The position numbers were made by a program, and so were the translations under genes. From NCBI RefSeq assembly GCF_025141935.1, contig NZ_CP081120.1:2852001-2916000 (forward strand): a stretch of 64,000 nucleotides of DNA. The letters run 5' to 3'. The notes below the pieces were generated by a model, which saw only the letters and a program-made list of their open reading frames with translations, had not been told where the DNA came from and did not search any database. This DNA is from Sulfitobacter sp. S190 (GTDB lineage Bacteria > Pseudomonadota > Alphaproteobacteria > Rhodobacterales > Rhodobacteraceae). Positions 28,488 through 36,784 of this stretch are shown one piece after another. Positions within the stretch are counted from its first letter, which is position 1, and every line of letters begins with the position of its first letter.

Positions 28488-29995
28488 TCTCCGTCGGCCA
28501 CACCCGCTGCCCGCGCACGCGCCCTGCGGGCACGAAAGCTCGGCAAGAGGATCAGGACCACAGCGATGACCAAAAGCCCAAGCGTCATCGGCCGTTCCCA
28601 GATGAACGACATGCCGTCATAAAGCTGCATCGAGCGGGAGAAATTGTCTTCGAGCAGCCCGCCAAGGATGAACCCGATCAGCAGAGGCGCCAGCGGATAG
28701 TCCGCAAACTTCAATGCGGTCGCGCAAACGCCAAACCCCACGAGGATCAGCAACTCGGTCGCGTTGTTCTGGCCGATATACGCGCCCATCAGGGTAAAGA
28801 ACAAAATGAACGGGATCAGGAAATTGCGCGGCACCGACAGCACTTTGGCGATGTAGGGGATCAGCGGCAGGTTGAGGATCAACAACACGAGATTTCCGAT
28901 AAACATCGACATGATGACGGCCCAGAAAATCTGCGGCTCATCAACCATCAGCCTCGGCCCCGGCGATACGTTCAGCGCAATCAGCGCCCCCAGCAGAATG
29001 GCCGTGGTGCCCGACCCCGGGATGCCCAGCGTCAGAAGCGGAACAAACGATCCGGTACAGGCCGCGTTGTTTGCCGTTTCAGGAGCGGCCAGACCCTTGA
29101 TCGCGCCTTTTCCGAACTCTTCCTGTTCGTGTTTGGGTGCAATGTTGCGTTCCACCGCGTAGCCGAGGAACGACGCGATGGTCGCCCCTGCCCCGGGCAG
29201 AACGCCGATGAAGAACCCTTGGATTGATTGGCGTCCGATCACCGGCGCGATCGCGCGCGCCTCCGTGCGGGTGATGCGCAAATCCTTGATCTCGCCTTCG
29301 CCGCTGCCGATGTCCTTGGGCTTGAGCACCAGAAAAAGCGCCTCGGGTAACGCGAACATCGCCATTGCCAGCGTGATAAACCCAAAGCCCGACTGCAGAT
29401 CCATAATGCCCATCGTAAAGCGGGGCAGATTGAACAAAGCGCCTTCGCCGACCGTGGCCATGATCAATCCCAAGACCGTCATCATCATGGCCTTGGCAAC
29501 CTGACCGGTGCCCGCAAATGCCGCGATGGCCGACAGGCCCACGACCATCAGCGCGAAGTATTCCGCCGAATGGAAAGCCAAAGCCACACGTGACAGCATC
29601 GGCGCAAAGATCATCAACAGGATCGCACCGATGGTACCGCCCGCAAAACTGGCGATGGCCGCGATGGTCAGCGCCTTGCCGGCCTTGCCCTGCTTGGCCA
29701 TCGGGTAGCCGTCAAAGCTGGAGGCGACTGTCCCTGCAACCCCCGGCGCGTTGAGCAGGATGGAGGAGGTCGACCCGCCGAAAATCGCGCCGTAGTAGAC
29801 CCCCGCCAATAGGATCAGCGCTGCGGATGGATCGCCCATGGAGATGGCCACAGGGATCATGATCGCGATGATCGACATAGGCCCCAAGCCCGGCAGCATT
29901 CCGATGAATGTCCCGATCAGGCAGCCGCCGATCACCATCAGCAGGTTTTGCAATGAAAAGGCCGTTTGCAGACCAATGAGAAGTCCTTCGAGCAT
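28484..29995 (-). CDS. tctA: Tripartite tricarboxylate transporter, large membrane subunit TctA
   Basis: A 503-residue permease with about twelve hydrophobic segments and the TctA signatures GTFIGMLPGLGPMSIIAIMIP, YYGAIFGGSTSSILLN (residues 62-77), GVLPGAGATIASFLGY and LTLGIPGSGTTAILLGAL. It is the main translocation subunit of a TTT transporter energised by an ion gradient. The ATG at 29995 lies 4 bp after the tctB stop. TTT systems carry citrate, tartrate, terephthalate or other carboxylates; the substrate here is unknown. Confidence 0.93.
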   Translation of the reverse strand: MLEGLLIGLQTAFSLQNLLMVIGGCLIGTFIGMLPGLGPMSIIAIMIPVAISMGDPSAALILLAGVYYGAIFGGSTSSILLNAPGVAGTVASSFDGYPMAKQGKAGKALTIAAIASFAGGTIGAILLMIFAPMLSRVALAFHSAEYFALMVVGLSAIAAFAGTGQVAKAMMMTVLGLIMATVGEGALFNLPRFTMGIMDLQSGFGFITLAMAMFALPEALFLVLKPKDIGSGEGEIKDLRITRTEARAIAPVIGRQSIQGFFIGVLPGAGATIASFLGYAVERNIAPKHEQEEFGKGAIKGLAAPETANNAACTGSFVPLLTLGIPGSGTTAILLGALIALNVSPGPRLMVDEPQIFWAVIMSMFIGNLVLLILNLPLIPYIAKVLSVPRNFLIPFILFFTLMGAYIGQNNATELLILVGFGVCATALKFADYPLAPLLIGFILGGLLEDNFSRSMQLYDGMSFIWERPMTLGLLVIAVVLILLPSFRARRARARAAGVADGD

Positions 29996-29999
29996 GCCA

Positions 30000-30482
30000 T
30001 TACCCTCCGATAAAGAACGGAAGCGGGCGCATGTAGATGCCCAGCACTTCCTGCACAAGATACCAGACCACCAGCGTGGCAATCAGCGCGACAGGGACCA
30101 TGATGTGCCATTTCCGTTCGCCCAGAATGAACGATCCGGCAACAAGGAATACGACTGTCGAGCCGATAAAGCCCATCGGTCGCAGACACAGCGCATAGGC
30201 AACCATCAGGGCCAAAAGCGTCAATGCCTGACCAAGCTTGTACTCGTGCAGACGGCGGTAGTCGATTTCCGCCTCTTTCGCTTCCGATTTCTCCAGACCC
30301 AGCAGGATAATGAGCGATGCGGCGATCCCGAGGACGGACAAGACCTTCGGAAAGGTGCTTGGCCAGATCGGGTTGCGCTTCATGAAGGGGGCCAGACCCG
30401 CGTCCATGGTGAAAAAGGCCGTGTAGCCATAGGCCACGCAAATGCCGAGCAATATCAATGCAATCCAACGATCAAGCGCCAT
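30000..30482 (-). CDS. tctB: Tripartite tricarboxylate transporter, small membrane subunit TctB
   Basis: A 160-residue, four-helix membrane protein of the TctB family, between tctC and tctA. It begins LDRWIALILLGICVAYGYTAF and has the charged middle section ILLGLEKSEAKEAEIDYRRLHE between helices 2 and 3. It is needed with TctA for transport. Sequence conservation of TctB is low, and the call relies on size, topology and position. A terminator-like hairpin lies 24 bp upstream of its start. Confidence 0.88.
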   Translation of the reverse strand: MALDRWIALILLGICVAYGYTAFFTMDAGLAPFMKRNPIWPSTFPKVLSVLGIAASLIILLGLEKSEAKEAEIDYRRLHEYKLGQALTLLALMVAYALCLRPMGFIGSTVVFLVAGSFILGERKWHIMVPVALIATLVVWYLVQEVLGIYMRPLPFFIGG

Positions 30483-30505
30483 TGTCCCCTCCCCGTGAAA
30501 AGAAA

Positions 30506-30533
30506 AAGGCAGAGCGGTCGCCCGCTCTGCCTT
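30506..30533 (-). terminator. Intercistronic terminator between tctC and tctB
   Basis: A 12-bp perfect stem (AAGGCAGAGCGG with CCGCTCTGCCTT) has a 4-nt loop, followed on the minus strand by TTTTTCTTTT. It lies directly after the tctC stop and before tctB, so partial termination would give more binding protein than membrane subunits. Confidence 0.85.
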
Positions 30534-30549
30534 GTTGTCGTGAAACGGC

Positions 30550-31536
30550 TTACAGGAAGCCCAGTTTCTTCATCAGATCACCGATGGTTTTTTCCTGATC
30601 TTCAAGGAAGGCTTCGAAGTCGTCACCGGGGTTATGGATGTTGACCCACCCGTTGCGCGCGCGCACTTCTTCCCATTCCGGCGTGTCGTACATCTTGGCG
30701 ATTGCGTCCTGATAAGCGGCCTTCTGCTCTTCGGGCAGCCCCGGCGCGCCGAAGAAGCCACGCCAGTTGACGAACTCGGTATCGATGCCCTGTTCTTTCA
30801 TTGTCATGGCATCGGGGGCTGCATCCACGCGCTCGGGCGATGTAACGCCGATGATCTTGACTTCGCCTGCCGCCGCGAGATCAACCGCTTCGGAGAAGCC
30901 TGTCGACAGGGCCGCGATTTCACCTGACAGCAGGGCCGCCATGGCTTTGCCGCCAGCATCATAGGGGATGTATTTTACGCCCAAAGCGTCTTTACCGGCG
31001 GCTTCCATGACCATGGCCGCAACAAGATGGTCCATGCCACCCGGGACAGAGCCGCCGCCAATTGCCGTTGCAGCCGGATCGGCGTCATAGGCCGCCAGCA
31101 GATCGTCCATCGAATTGATCGGGCTGTCCTTGCCGACAACAATCGCGGCGTAGTCACCGATTGTGCCTGAGACCAAGGTCAGGTCACGGAAGTTGTGCGG
31201 GAACACACCCGTCAGCGACCGGATCACGATGGGCGTGGAGTTGACCATCAGCGTGCCATGGTTGCTATCCGCGTTTTCGATCAGGTAGCCGATGGCCTTG
31301 CCGCCGCCGCCGCCAGACATGTTCTCGTAGGATGCCGATCCGACCAGACCCGCGTTTGTCAACGCTTCGCCGGTGCCGCGTGCGGTGCCGTCCCAACCGC
31401 CACCGGCGCCTCCGGGGATCAGAAAGTGGATGCTGTCCACAACCTGGTGACCATCGGCCAGCACGGGGCTACCAAAGCTCAGTGCGGCGACGGCCGAAGC
31501 CATCAGGGCGCGGCGGCCCAGTTTCAATGTCGTCAT
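30550..31536 (-). CDS. tctC: Tripartite tricarboxylate transporter binding protein TctC
   Basis: A 328-residue periplasmic binding protein with a signal peptide (ALMASAVAALSFGSPVLA-DG). TctC-type features: the early VDSIHFLIPGGAGGGWDGTAR, where other family members have a similar Pro-Gly-Gly loop, and TAIGGGSVPGGMDHLVAAM. It captures the carboxylate for TctAB. It is the first gene of tctCBA, and the divergent response regulator starts 103 bp away, the standard tctDE arrangement. Confidence 0.93.
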   Translation of the reverse strand: MTTLKLGRRALMASAVAALSFGSPVLADGHQVVDSIHFLIPGGAGGGWDGTARGTGEALTNAGLVGSASYENMSGGGGGKAIGYLIENADSNHGTLMVNSTPIVIRSLTGVFPHNFRDLTLVSGTIGDYAAIVVGKDSPINSMDDLLAAYDADPAATAIGGGSVPGGMDHLVAAMVMEAAGKDALGVKYIPYDAGGKAMAALLSGEIAALSTGFSEAVDLAAAGEVKIIGVTSPERVDAAPDAMTMKEQGIDTEFVNWRGFFGAPGLPEEQKAAYQDAIAKMYDTPEWEEVRARNGWVNIHNPGDDFEAFLEDQEKTIGDLMKKLGFL

Positions 31537-31639
31537 GTTATCCTCCCATTTGACAACCCAAGCCTTGGCGGCTCAGTTGATGGACATAACCATGGCAACC
31601 TGACACAGACCTGTCACGCGCCGCAAAAAGAGGCTGGAT

Positions 31640-32305
31640 GTGAAGTACCTGCTGATCGAAGACAACGCCGAATTGGCGAATGCCATCTGCTCCCGAATTC
31701 GGCTGGACGGACATGTCATTGATCATGCTGATAAAATTGATACGGCAATCGGGTTTTCACAAGCTGGCGAATACGATCTGATCTTGCTCGATATCATGCT
31801 GCCCGACGGGGACGGTCGGAGTTTCCTGCGCGCCCACCGGGATGCGGGCAACGACACTCCGATCATCGTGCTGACCGCCCGCAGCCAGGTCTCCGACAGA
31901 ATCAGCATGCTCGATCTGGGGGCCGACGATTACGTTACCAAACCCTTTGACCATGCCGAGCTTCAGGCGCGGTGCCGGGCGGTTCTGCGCCGCAAGACCG
32001 GCAGCATCCAGACGGTACACCGCTTTGGTGATGTGACATTCGACCCCGTGGCAGGCCACCTCTCTGTGCGCGGCCAGACGCTGAATTTACGCAACCGCGA
32101 GCTGCGCCTGCTGGAACAGCTGATCCGCGCACCGGGTCAAATATTTTCGAAGCAGAAGCTATTCGACCGGCTGTTTTCCTACGATGACGACGTGTCGGAG
32201 AACGCGATCGAAGTCTACATCGGCAGGCTGCGCAAACACCTTGACGGCACGTCTGTTACGATCAGCACACACCGTGGACTGGGATACCGACTGGACCATG
32301 ACTGA
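31640..32305 (+). CDS. tctD: OmpR-family response regulator, TctD-like
   Basis: A 221-residue regulator. The receiver domain (YLLIEDNAELANAI, phospho-Asp in LILLDIMLPDGDG, VTKPFDHAEL) is followed by a winged-helix domain with RNRELRLLEQLIR and the end STHRGLGYRLDHD. It is divergent from tctCBA, which it presumably activates when the substrate is present. The kinase gene starts 8 bp before the stop of this gene (ATGACTGA), so the two are translationally coupled. Confidence 0.92.
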   Translation: MKYLLIEDNAELANAICSRIRLDGHVIDHADKIDTAIGFSQAGEYDLILLDIMLPDGDGRSFLRAHRDAGNDTPIIVLTARSQVSDRISMLDLGADDYVTKPFDHAELQARCRAVLRRKTGSIQTVHRFGDVTFDPVAGHLSVRGQTLNLRNRELRLLEQLIRAPGQIFSKQKLFDRLFSYDDDVSENAIEVYIGRLRKHLDGTSVTISTHRGLGYRLDHD

Positions 32306-33656
32306 CGCGCTCGCCATTCGCGGATCGCTGCGCAAACGTCTGGCCTATGCGCTTACCGGGGCCGCTGCGGTTCTGGCCATCCTGCTGTTTGTAGTTGTCC
32401 GGTCCTACGCCGCGCGGATCGCGCAGGACGGACAGGATGCCATTCTGGGGGCATCTGTCACATCGATCCTGGATGCCGCTGTCCTGCGCAACGGGCTGGT
32501 CGAGATCGACTTCCCCTACGCCGCATTTTCCATGCTCACGACCCCGTCTGACGATCGTGTGTTCTATGCAATCTGGCGCGACGATACACTGCTCTCCGGC
32601 TACGATACCTTGCCCCGCGCGGCACAATCGGACAGCGGATTCAGGACCGTCGTTGTGGACGGTGTACCCGTGCGGGCCGCCGATGCCACCCGCACGCTGA
32701 TCGGATCGGACGTGCGCACGCAGGTCACCGTTTCCGTTGCTCAAACCCTTGATGACCTGTCTGGCACGCTCAACCAGATCTCGCGCACGGTCGCGGGTTT
32801 CGGGCTGGGATTCTTCGTGCTGGCAAGCCTGCTTTCGATCTGGGCCACGTCCACGACAATCGGACAGCTCAAACGGCTGAGTACCTCGGTCGCGCGGCGC
32901 GGACCGCAGGATTTGCGCCCGTTCGAACAACCCGTACCGGTCGAAATGGCCCCCTTGGTCGGATCGCTCAATTCACTGATGGGCCGGCTCGATCAGTCGC
33001 TGCAGCAGTCCGAGGATTTCATCGCCGAAGCCGCCCACCGCGTGCGAACGCCACTCGCCACGGTCCGCTCCTATGCGGAAGTCACACTGCAACGTGTCGA
33101 CAAGCAGGAAAACCGCGACAGCCTGCGGGCTATGGTGCGTGCCATCGATGAAAGCAGTCGCGCAGCCGGACAGCTGTTGGATCACGCGATGATCACCTTC
33201 CGGACCGACCATCTGCAGCGCGAGCCGATCGACATGGTCGAGCTGGTGACCGATCTGGTTCAGCGTCTCACGCCCGTCGCCGAAATGCGTGATGTCGAAT
33301 TTGCACTTACCCATGATCCGCGGGTGACGGTGCAGGGCGACCCGATCCTTGTCCAGAACGCGCTGCGTAACCTGATCGACAATGCTTTGAAATACGCGCC
33401 CGAAGAAACCACCATCCGCATCGGCGTGACTGCCGGGCCCCAGCCGTCCGTCACAATACGAGACGAGGGCCCGGGCTTCCCGCCTGATGAAATCGACACG
33501 CTGGCGCACCGGTTCGTGCGTGGGCGAAATGCCGGTGCAACGATCGGGTCGGGGCTGGGCCTGACAATTGCGCGGGACGTGGCCGTGGCACATGGCGGCT
33601 CTCTGACCCTGTCCAACAACCCGGAGGGCGGCGCATGCGCATTCTTGTCCTTTTAG
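32298..33656 (+). CDS. tctE: Membrane sensor histidine kinase, TctE-like
   Basis: A 452-residue kinase: TM1 (LTGAAAVLAILLFVVV), a periplasmic domain of about 120 residues (the 2CSK-N type found in TctE), TM2 (GLGFFVLASLLSIWA), a HAMP-like linker, HisKA with the phospho-His in EAAHRVRTPLATVRSY, and HATPase (RNLIDNALKYAP, IRDEGPGFP, GSGLGLTIA). The ATG at 32298 overlaps the tctD stop. The usual TctE H-box has Leu after His-Glu; here it is HRVRTPLA, as in many TctE relatives. The next gene starts 22 bp before its end. Confidence 0.92.
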   Translation: MTDALAIRGSLRKRLAYALTGAAAVLAILLFVVVRSYAARIAQDGQDAILGASVTSILDAAVLRNGLVEIDFPYAAFSMLTTPSDDRVFYAIWRDDTLLSGYDTLPRAAQSDSGFRTVVVDGVPVRAADATRTLIGSDVRTQVTVSVAQTLDDLSGTLNQISRTVAGFGLGFFVLASLLSIWATSTTIGQLKRLSTSVARRGPQDLRPFEQPVPVEMAPLVGSLNSLMGRLDQSLQQSEDFIAEAAHRVRTPLATVRSYAEVTLQRVDKQENRDSLRAMVRAIDESSRAAGQLLDHAMITFRTDHLQREPIDMVELVTDLVQRLTPVAEMRDVEFALTHDPRVTVQGDPILVQNALRNLIDNALKYAPEETTIRIGVTAGPQPSVTIRDEGPGFPPDEIDTLAHRFVRGRNAGATIGSGLGLTIARDVAVAHGGSLTLSNNPEGGACAFLSF

Positions 33657-34642
33657 CGTTCTGGCTCTGGCCCGGTGTCGCCCTCTGCCAGGATTGGGAA
33701 GATCGCAGGCTGTTTGGCGCGGCCGACGCACCTACTGTGCTGCGGATCATATCCAGCACCGACACCTCGTTCTTTGTACCCATCATCGAAGAGTTCACCG
33801 CCGCATCACCCGACGTGGCCGTCGAATACCTCGTCACGGGCACTGCCGATCTCGACCGCGTGTTCCGCGCCAGTCCCGAAACATTCGACCTCGCGATTTC
33901 GAGCGCGATGGATTTGCAGCTCAAACTCACAAACGACGGTTTGGCGCGGCGCATCGAAGGACTTGATCATCCCGTTTGGGCCGTGTGGCGGCAAAGCCTT
34001 TTCGGCTTCACGACAGAACCCGCGGCCATTGTGATCCGCAAGGCGGCTTTTGCGGGAATGCCCCTGCCGCAGGGCAGGCAAGATCTGATCGACGCCCTGC
34101 GCGCGCAACCCAACCGGTTCCGCGGGCGCATCGGTACGTATGATGTGCGGCAATCCGGTCTGGGCTATCTCTTTGCCACGCAGGACGCCCGCGCGTCAGA
34201 GACCTTCTGGCGCCTGATGGAAGTGATGGGCGGACTGGGGACGCAGCTTTACTGCTGTTCCGGCGATATGATCGATGATCTGGTCGAGGGCCGCATTGCC
34301 GTGGCCTATAATGTGCTGGGCAGCTATGCCGCGGCCCGCGCACAGCAGGATGACAGCATCGAAATCATTCTTCCCTCCGATTTCCCGACCACGATGATGC
34401 GCACAGCGCTGGTGTCACGGTCTGCCCCCCACCCCGATCAGGCCCGCCAGTTTCTGGCGCATCTGATCCGCTTTCAGGCCGCGCAGGGCGGGAAAGGCAC
34501 GCTGCCACCGCTCGATACATCACCCGATAACGGGGCCGCGTCGGCAATTGCGCTGGAGCCTGCCCTGATGACCTATCTCGACACGCTCAAACGCAGGACA
34601 TTCCTGCAGGAATGGACAGACGCCGTCATTCAGGCAAACTAG
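33635..34642 (+). CDS. Periplasmic ABC-type binding protein tied to the TctDE kinase
   Basis: A 335-residue exported binding protein with signal peptide (ILVLLAFWLWPGVALC-Q) and the type II fold of iron(III)/phosphonate-type binding proteins: TVLRIISSTDTSFFVPIIEEF, AASPDVAVEYLVTGTADL, and GRIAVAYNVLGSYAAA. No permease or ATPase gene is next to it. Its ATG lies 22 bp inside the kinase gene, so it is made with the two-component system. A periplasmic protein made with a TctE kinase can act as a substrate co-sensor; that role is inferred. It converges with cheB-like with a 4-bp overlap. Confidence 0.8.
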   Translation: MRILVLLAFWLWPGVALCQDWEDRRLFGAADAPTVLRIISSTDTSFFVPIIEEFTAASPDVAVEYLVTGTADLDRVFRASPETFDLAISSAMDLQLKLTNDGLARRIEGLDHPVWAVWRQSLFGFTTEPAAIVIRKAAFAGMPLPQGRQDLIDALRAQPNRFRGRIGTYDVRQSGLGYLFATQDARASETFWRLMEVMGGLGTQLYCCSGDMIDDLVEGRIAVAYNVLGSYAAARAQQDDSIEIILPSDFPTTMMRTALVSRSAPHPDQARQFLAHLIRFQAAQGGKGTLPPLDTSPDNGAASAIALEPALMTYLDTLKRRTFLQEWTDAVIQAN

Positions 34643-35220
34643 CTGTCAGCATCACCGATCAGGTCGCACAGCCATTCGCCAAGTTCCGTGGCCGACAAGA
34701 TGGCAGCGGGATGGTCGGAATTGATCACGCTGCGCGGCATGCTTTCGTAGATGGCGTCTTCGGGGTTTTGAACGATGGTGCGCCCGCCCATGTCATAGAC
34801 AACCTGAGCCCCGCGCATCCCGTCCTTGAGCAAGCCCGACAGCACCACCGCAACCGCCTTATCCTGGTACTCGGCCGCCAAAGTCATGAACAGCGCATCG
34901 ATGGACGGGCGAAACCCGGATTCGCTGACTTCTTCGGACAGGCGCACACTGCCCTTGCGGAACAACGCATGTGTGGCCCCCGGCACCACGTAAACGGTAC
35001 CGGCCTCAAGTTTGGTGTCGGTCTCGAGCTTGACGATGGGCAGGTTGATCTTTGCCTGCAAAACAGTGTCGAGCCGCGATGAAGGATCGCTGTGAATGGC
35101 AATAACGATCGGCGCATTCAACCCCTCCGGCAGCGCCCTGAGCAATTCGACAACTGCCGTAAGGCCGCCCGCGGATGCACCAATCGCCACCACGAAGGTG
35201 TCGGTATTGTCTTTACTCAT
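34639..35220 (-). CDS. Stand-alone CheB-type methylesterase domain
   Basis: A 193-residue CheB C-terminal domain without a receiver. The catalytic triad can be seen: Ser in VVAIGASAGG, His in VIAIHSDP and Asp in VLSGLLKDGMRG, where classical CheB has LTGMGxDG. CheB removes methyl groups from receptor glutamates. No chemotaxis genes lie in the window, so it may act in another signalling system, or be a CheB/CheR-linked orphan. An alternative start at 35241 adds seven codons; neither start has a strong RBS. Confidence 0.85.
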   Translation of the reverse strand: MSKDNTDTFVVAIGASAGGLTAVVELLRALPEGLNAPIVIAIHSDPSSRLDTVLQAKINLPIVKLETDTKLEAGTVYVVPGATHALFRKGSVRLSEEVSESGFRPSIDALFMTLAAEYQDKAVAVVLSGLLKDGMRGAQVVYDMGGRTIVQNPEDAIYESMPRSVINSDHPAAILSATELGEWLCDLIGDADS

Positions 35221-35352
35221 GTTAGAGCTTTCTGGCGCCATGCCCTAGGATGTTGTGCCGCAGTATGCCTGCTTGGTCCCCTATTGCCAGCCCAATCGGA
35301 AATTTCTTTGATTTACCGAGGCATGCAGAGGCCAACACAGACACGGCACAGA

Positions 35353-35970
35353 TCAGACGCTTTGCACTGTCAGGTCCGCCGCCACGCTTTCGCGGATGAC
35401 CGTGCGCCCGTTGGGAAGGTCATTTTCCTCGAGCTTTGCGACGATCTGATCTTGTGACAGCCCGTAGCCCTGCCAGCGTGCGATCAACCGGTCACGCAGC
35501 ACTGTCTCACTGACCGCGATCATGACCGTCAGGTCAAACAACGGTCGCAGCGTCGACCACGGGGCTCGGTCGAGCAGCAGATAGTTCCCTTCGACCAAGA
35601 GGGTTTGCACCGATTGAGGAACGATCGCGGCCCCTGCGCGAGAGGTCTCGATCGACCGGTCAAAAAGCGGGATGGCCACCTCTGGCGCGTCGTTGCGGGT
35701 CAGCCGCTGCAAGAGGTGATACAATCCTCCCACATCGAATGTGTGTGGCGCGCCCTTGCGCGACAGGTGCCCCCGCTCCTGCAAAACGCGGTTGTCGTAA
35801 TGAAAGCCGTCCATCGGGATCACTGCCGCATTCGGCAAACGCGCGGCAAGTCCTTCGGCAAGCGTGGACTTGCCCGACGCAGGCGCCCCCGCCACGGCGA
35901 CCAGCCTGCGGCCCGCTGGCAAAGCAGCAAGTCGCCCGTAAAGCGCGTCTGCCGTGATGTCCTGTGACAT
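35353..35970 (-). CDS. P-loop kinase of the uridine kinase/FrcK type
   Basis: A 205-residue cytosolic kinase. Walker A is VAGAPASGKSTLAEGLA; PMDGFHYDNRVL is the nucleoside/phosphoribulokinase-like Asp motif; LLVEGNYLLLD is the second metal motif; the lid region follows at RLIARWQGYG. Similar proteins are called nucleoside/nucleotide kinase-family, and one (FrcK) belongs to the fructose frcBCAK operon of rhizobia. A frcBCA-like transporter lies 2 kb away here, but on a different transcript. The substrate is not known. Confidence 0.82.
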   Translation of the reverse strand: MSQDITADALYGRLAALPAGRRLVAVAGAPASGKSTLAEGLAARLPNAAVIPMDGFHYDNRVLQERGHLSRKGAPHTFDVGGLYHLLQRLTRNDAPEVAIPLFDRSIETSRAGAAIVPQSVQTLLVEGNYLLLDRAPWSTLRPLFDLTVMIAVSETVLRDRLIARWQGYGLSQDQIVAKLEENDLPNGRTVIRESVAADLTVQSV

Positions 35971-36054
35971 TTGGATACCCGTCTGAGGCGGCAGTGCCGC
36001 ATGATGGCCCAACGATTGCGCAATCGCTCGGGCGTTGGCAACCCCGGTCGGGGC

Positions 36055-36726
36055 TTACTTGCCGGTCAGCGCGAACCGGTCAATTTCGTGGAACATGCCA
36101 TCCGCATCCTGACCCACCAGCGTCAGCGCATCGAGACAAAATGGCGTCGGAAGAACATCGCGAAAAAAGGAGACCGCCAGCGGTACGATCCGCGCCGCAT
36201 CCTCGACTGGCGAGGTCAGCGTCATGTGGAACCGGAACTCGTCCATCACATAGGGATAGCCCCAAGCGGTCAGGTAGCGTTCCTGCGCCACGCTCAGCTT
36301 GCGCTTGCGACGGCGCGCAAGTTCCGATTTCGACGCAGGCGCGCGATACGTGTCGAGCCCGGTGACGACCCGCGCGGCCAGATCCGCCAACGCGGCCGTA
36401 TCACCGACCGGCTTGAGCGCGACAAACCTGCCCAGCCTGCTGACCGAAAGCGTGGTAAGCGTGACAGCTGCCAGATCGCCCGCAAGCTTTTCGAGATCGG
36501 CGGCCAACGCTTGGGCGGTCTGACCTTGGGCAAGGTGGAAGGGCGGCTTGATCGTTGCGTGAAACCCGTATTTGCGCGGCACCCGGGTCACTTCGGCAAG
36601 GTCCACACCGGCAAGCACCGGATGCAGAGAAGACCGCCCCCGCGCGATATCCCAACCCAGCCAGGCTGCGCCCTTTTCCGCCAGCCCCCCTTGCGGCGTG
36701 AAATAGACTGCGTATCGTTCGAACAT
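36055..36726 (-). CDS. DUF1045 protein of phosphonate (C-P lyase) loci
   Basis: A 223-residue protein of DUF1045, a 2H phosphodiesterase-like family found in phn operons. The two H-x-[TS] motifs are present: KYGFHATIKPPFHL and FRFHMTLTSPV. The N-terminus YAVYFTPQGGLAEKGAAWLGWD is typical. In complete operons this gene sits with phnN and phnM; only phnM is beside it here, divergently, with a 58-bp gap. Its proposed role is phosphodiester hydrolysis in the C-P lyase pathway (cyclic ribose phosphate intermediate), by analogy. Confidence 0.85.
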   Translation of the reverse strand: MFERYAVYFTPQGGLAEKGAAWLGWDIARGRSSLHPVLAGVDLAEVTRVPRKYGFHATIKPPFHLAQGQTAQALAADLEKLAGDLAAVTLTTLSVSRLGRFVALKPVGDTAALADLAARVVTGLDTYRAPASKSELARRRKRKLSVAQERYLTAWGYPYVMDEFRFHMTLTSPVEDAARIVPLAVSFFRDVLPTPFCLDALTLVGQDADGMFHEIDRFALTGK

Positions 36727-36784
36727 CGGTTGCTCCCCCTGCCCTGCCATGCCCCTGCGCATGCCAAAGCGATATGACGGTCCT

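Noticed and set aside
35353-35970. Assignment of the P-loop kinase as PhnN because DUF1045 and phnM are near
   Set aside because: Its motifs (GAPASGKST, PMDGFHYDNRVL) are those of uridine kinase/FrcK-type proteins, not ribose 1,5-bisphosphokinase of the guanylate-kinase type.
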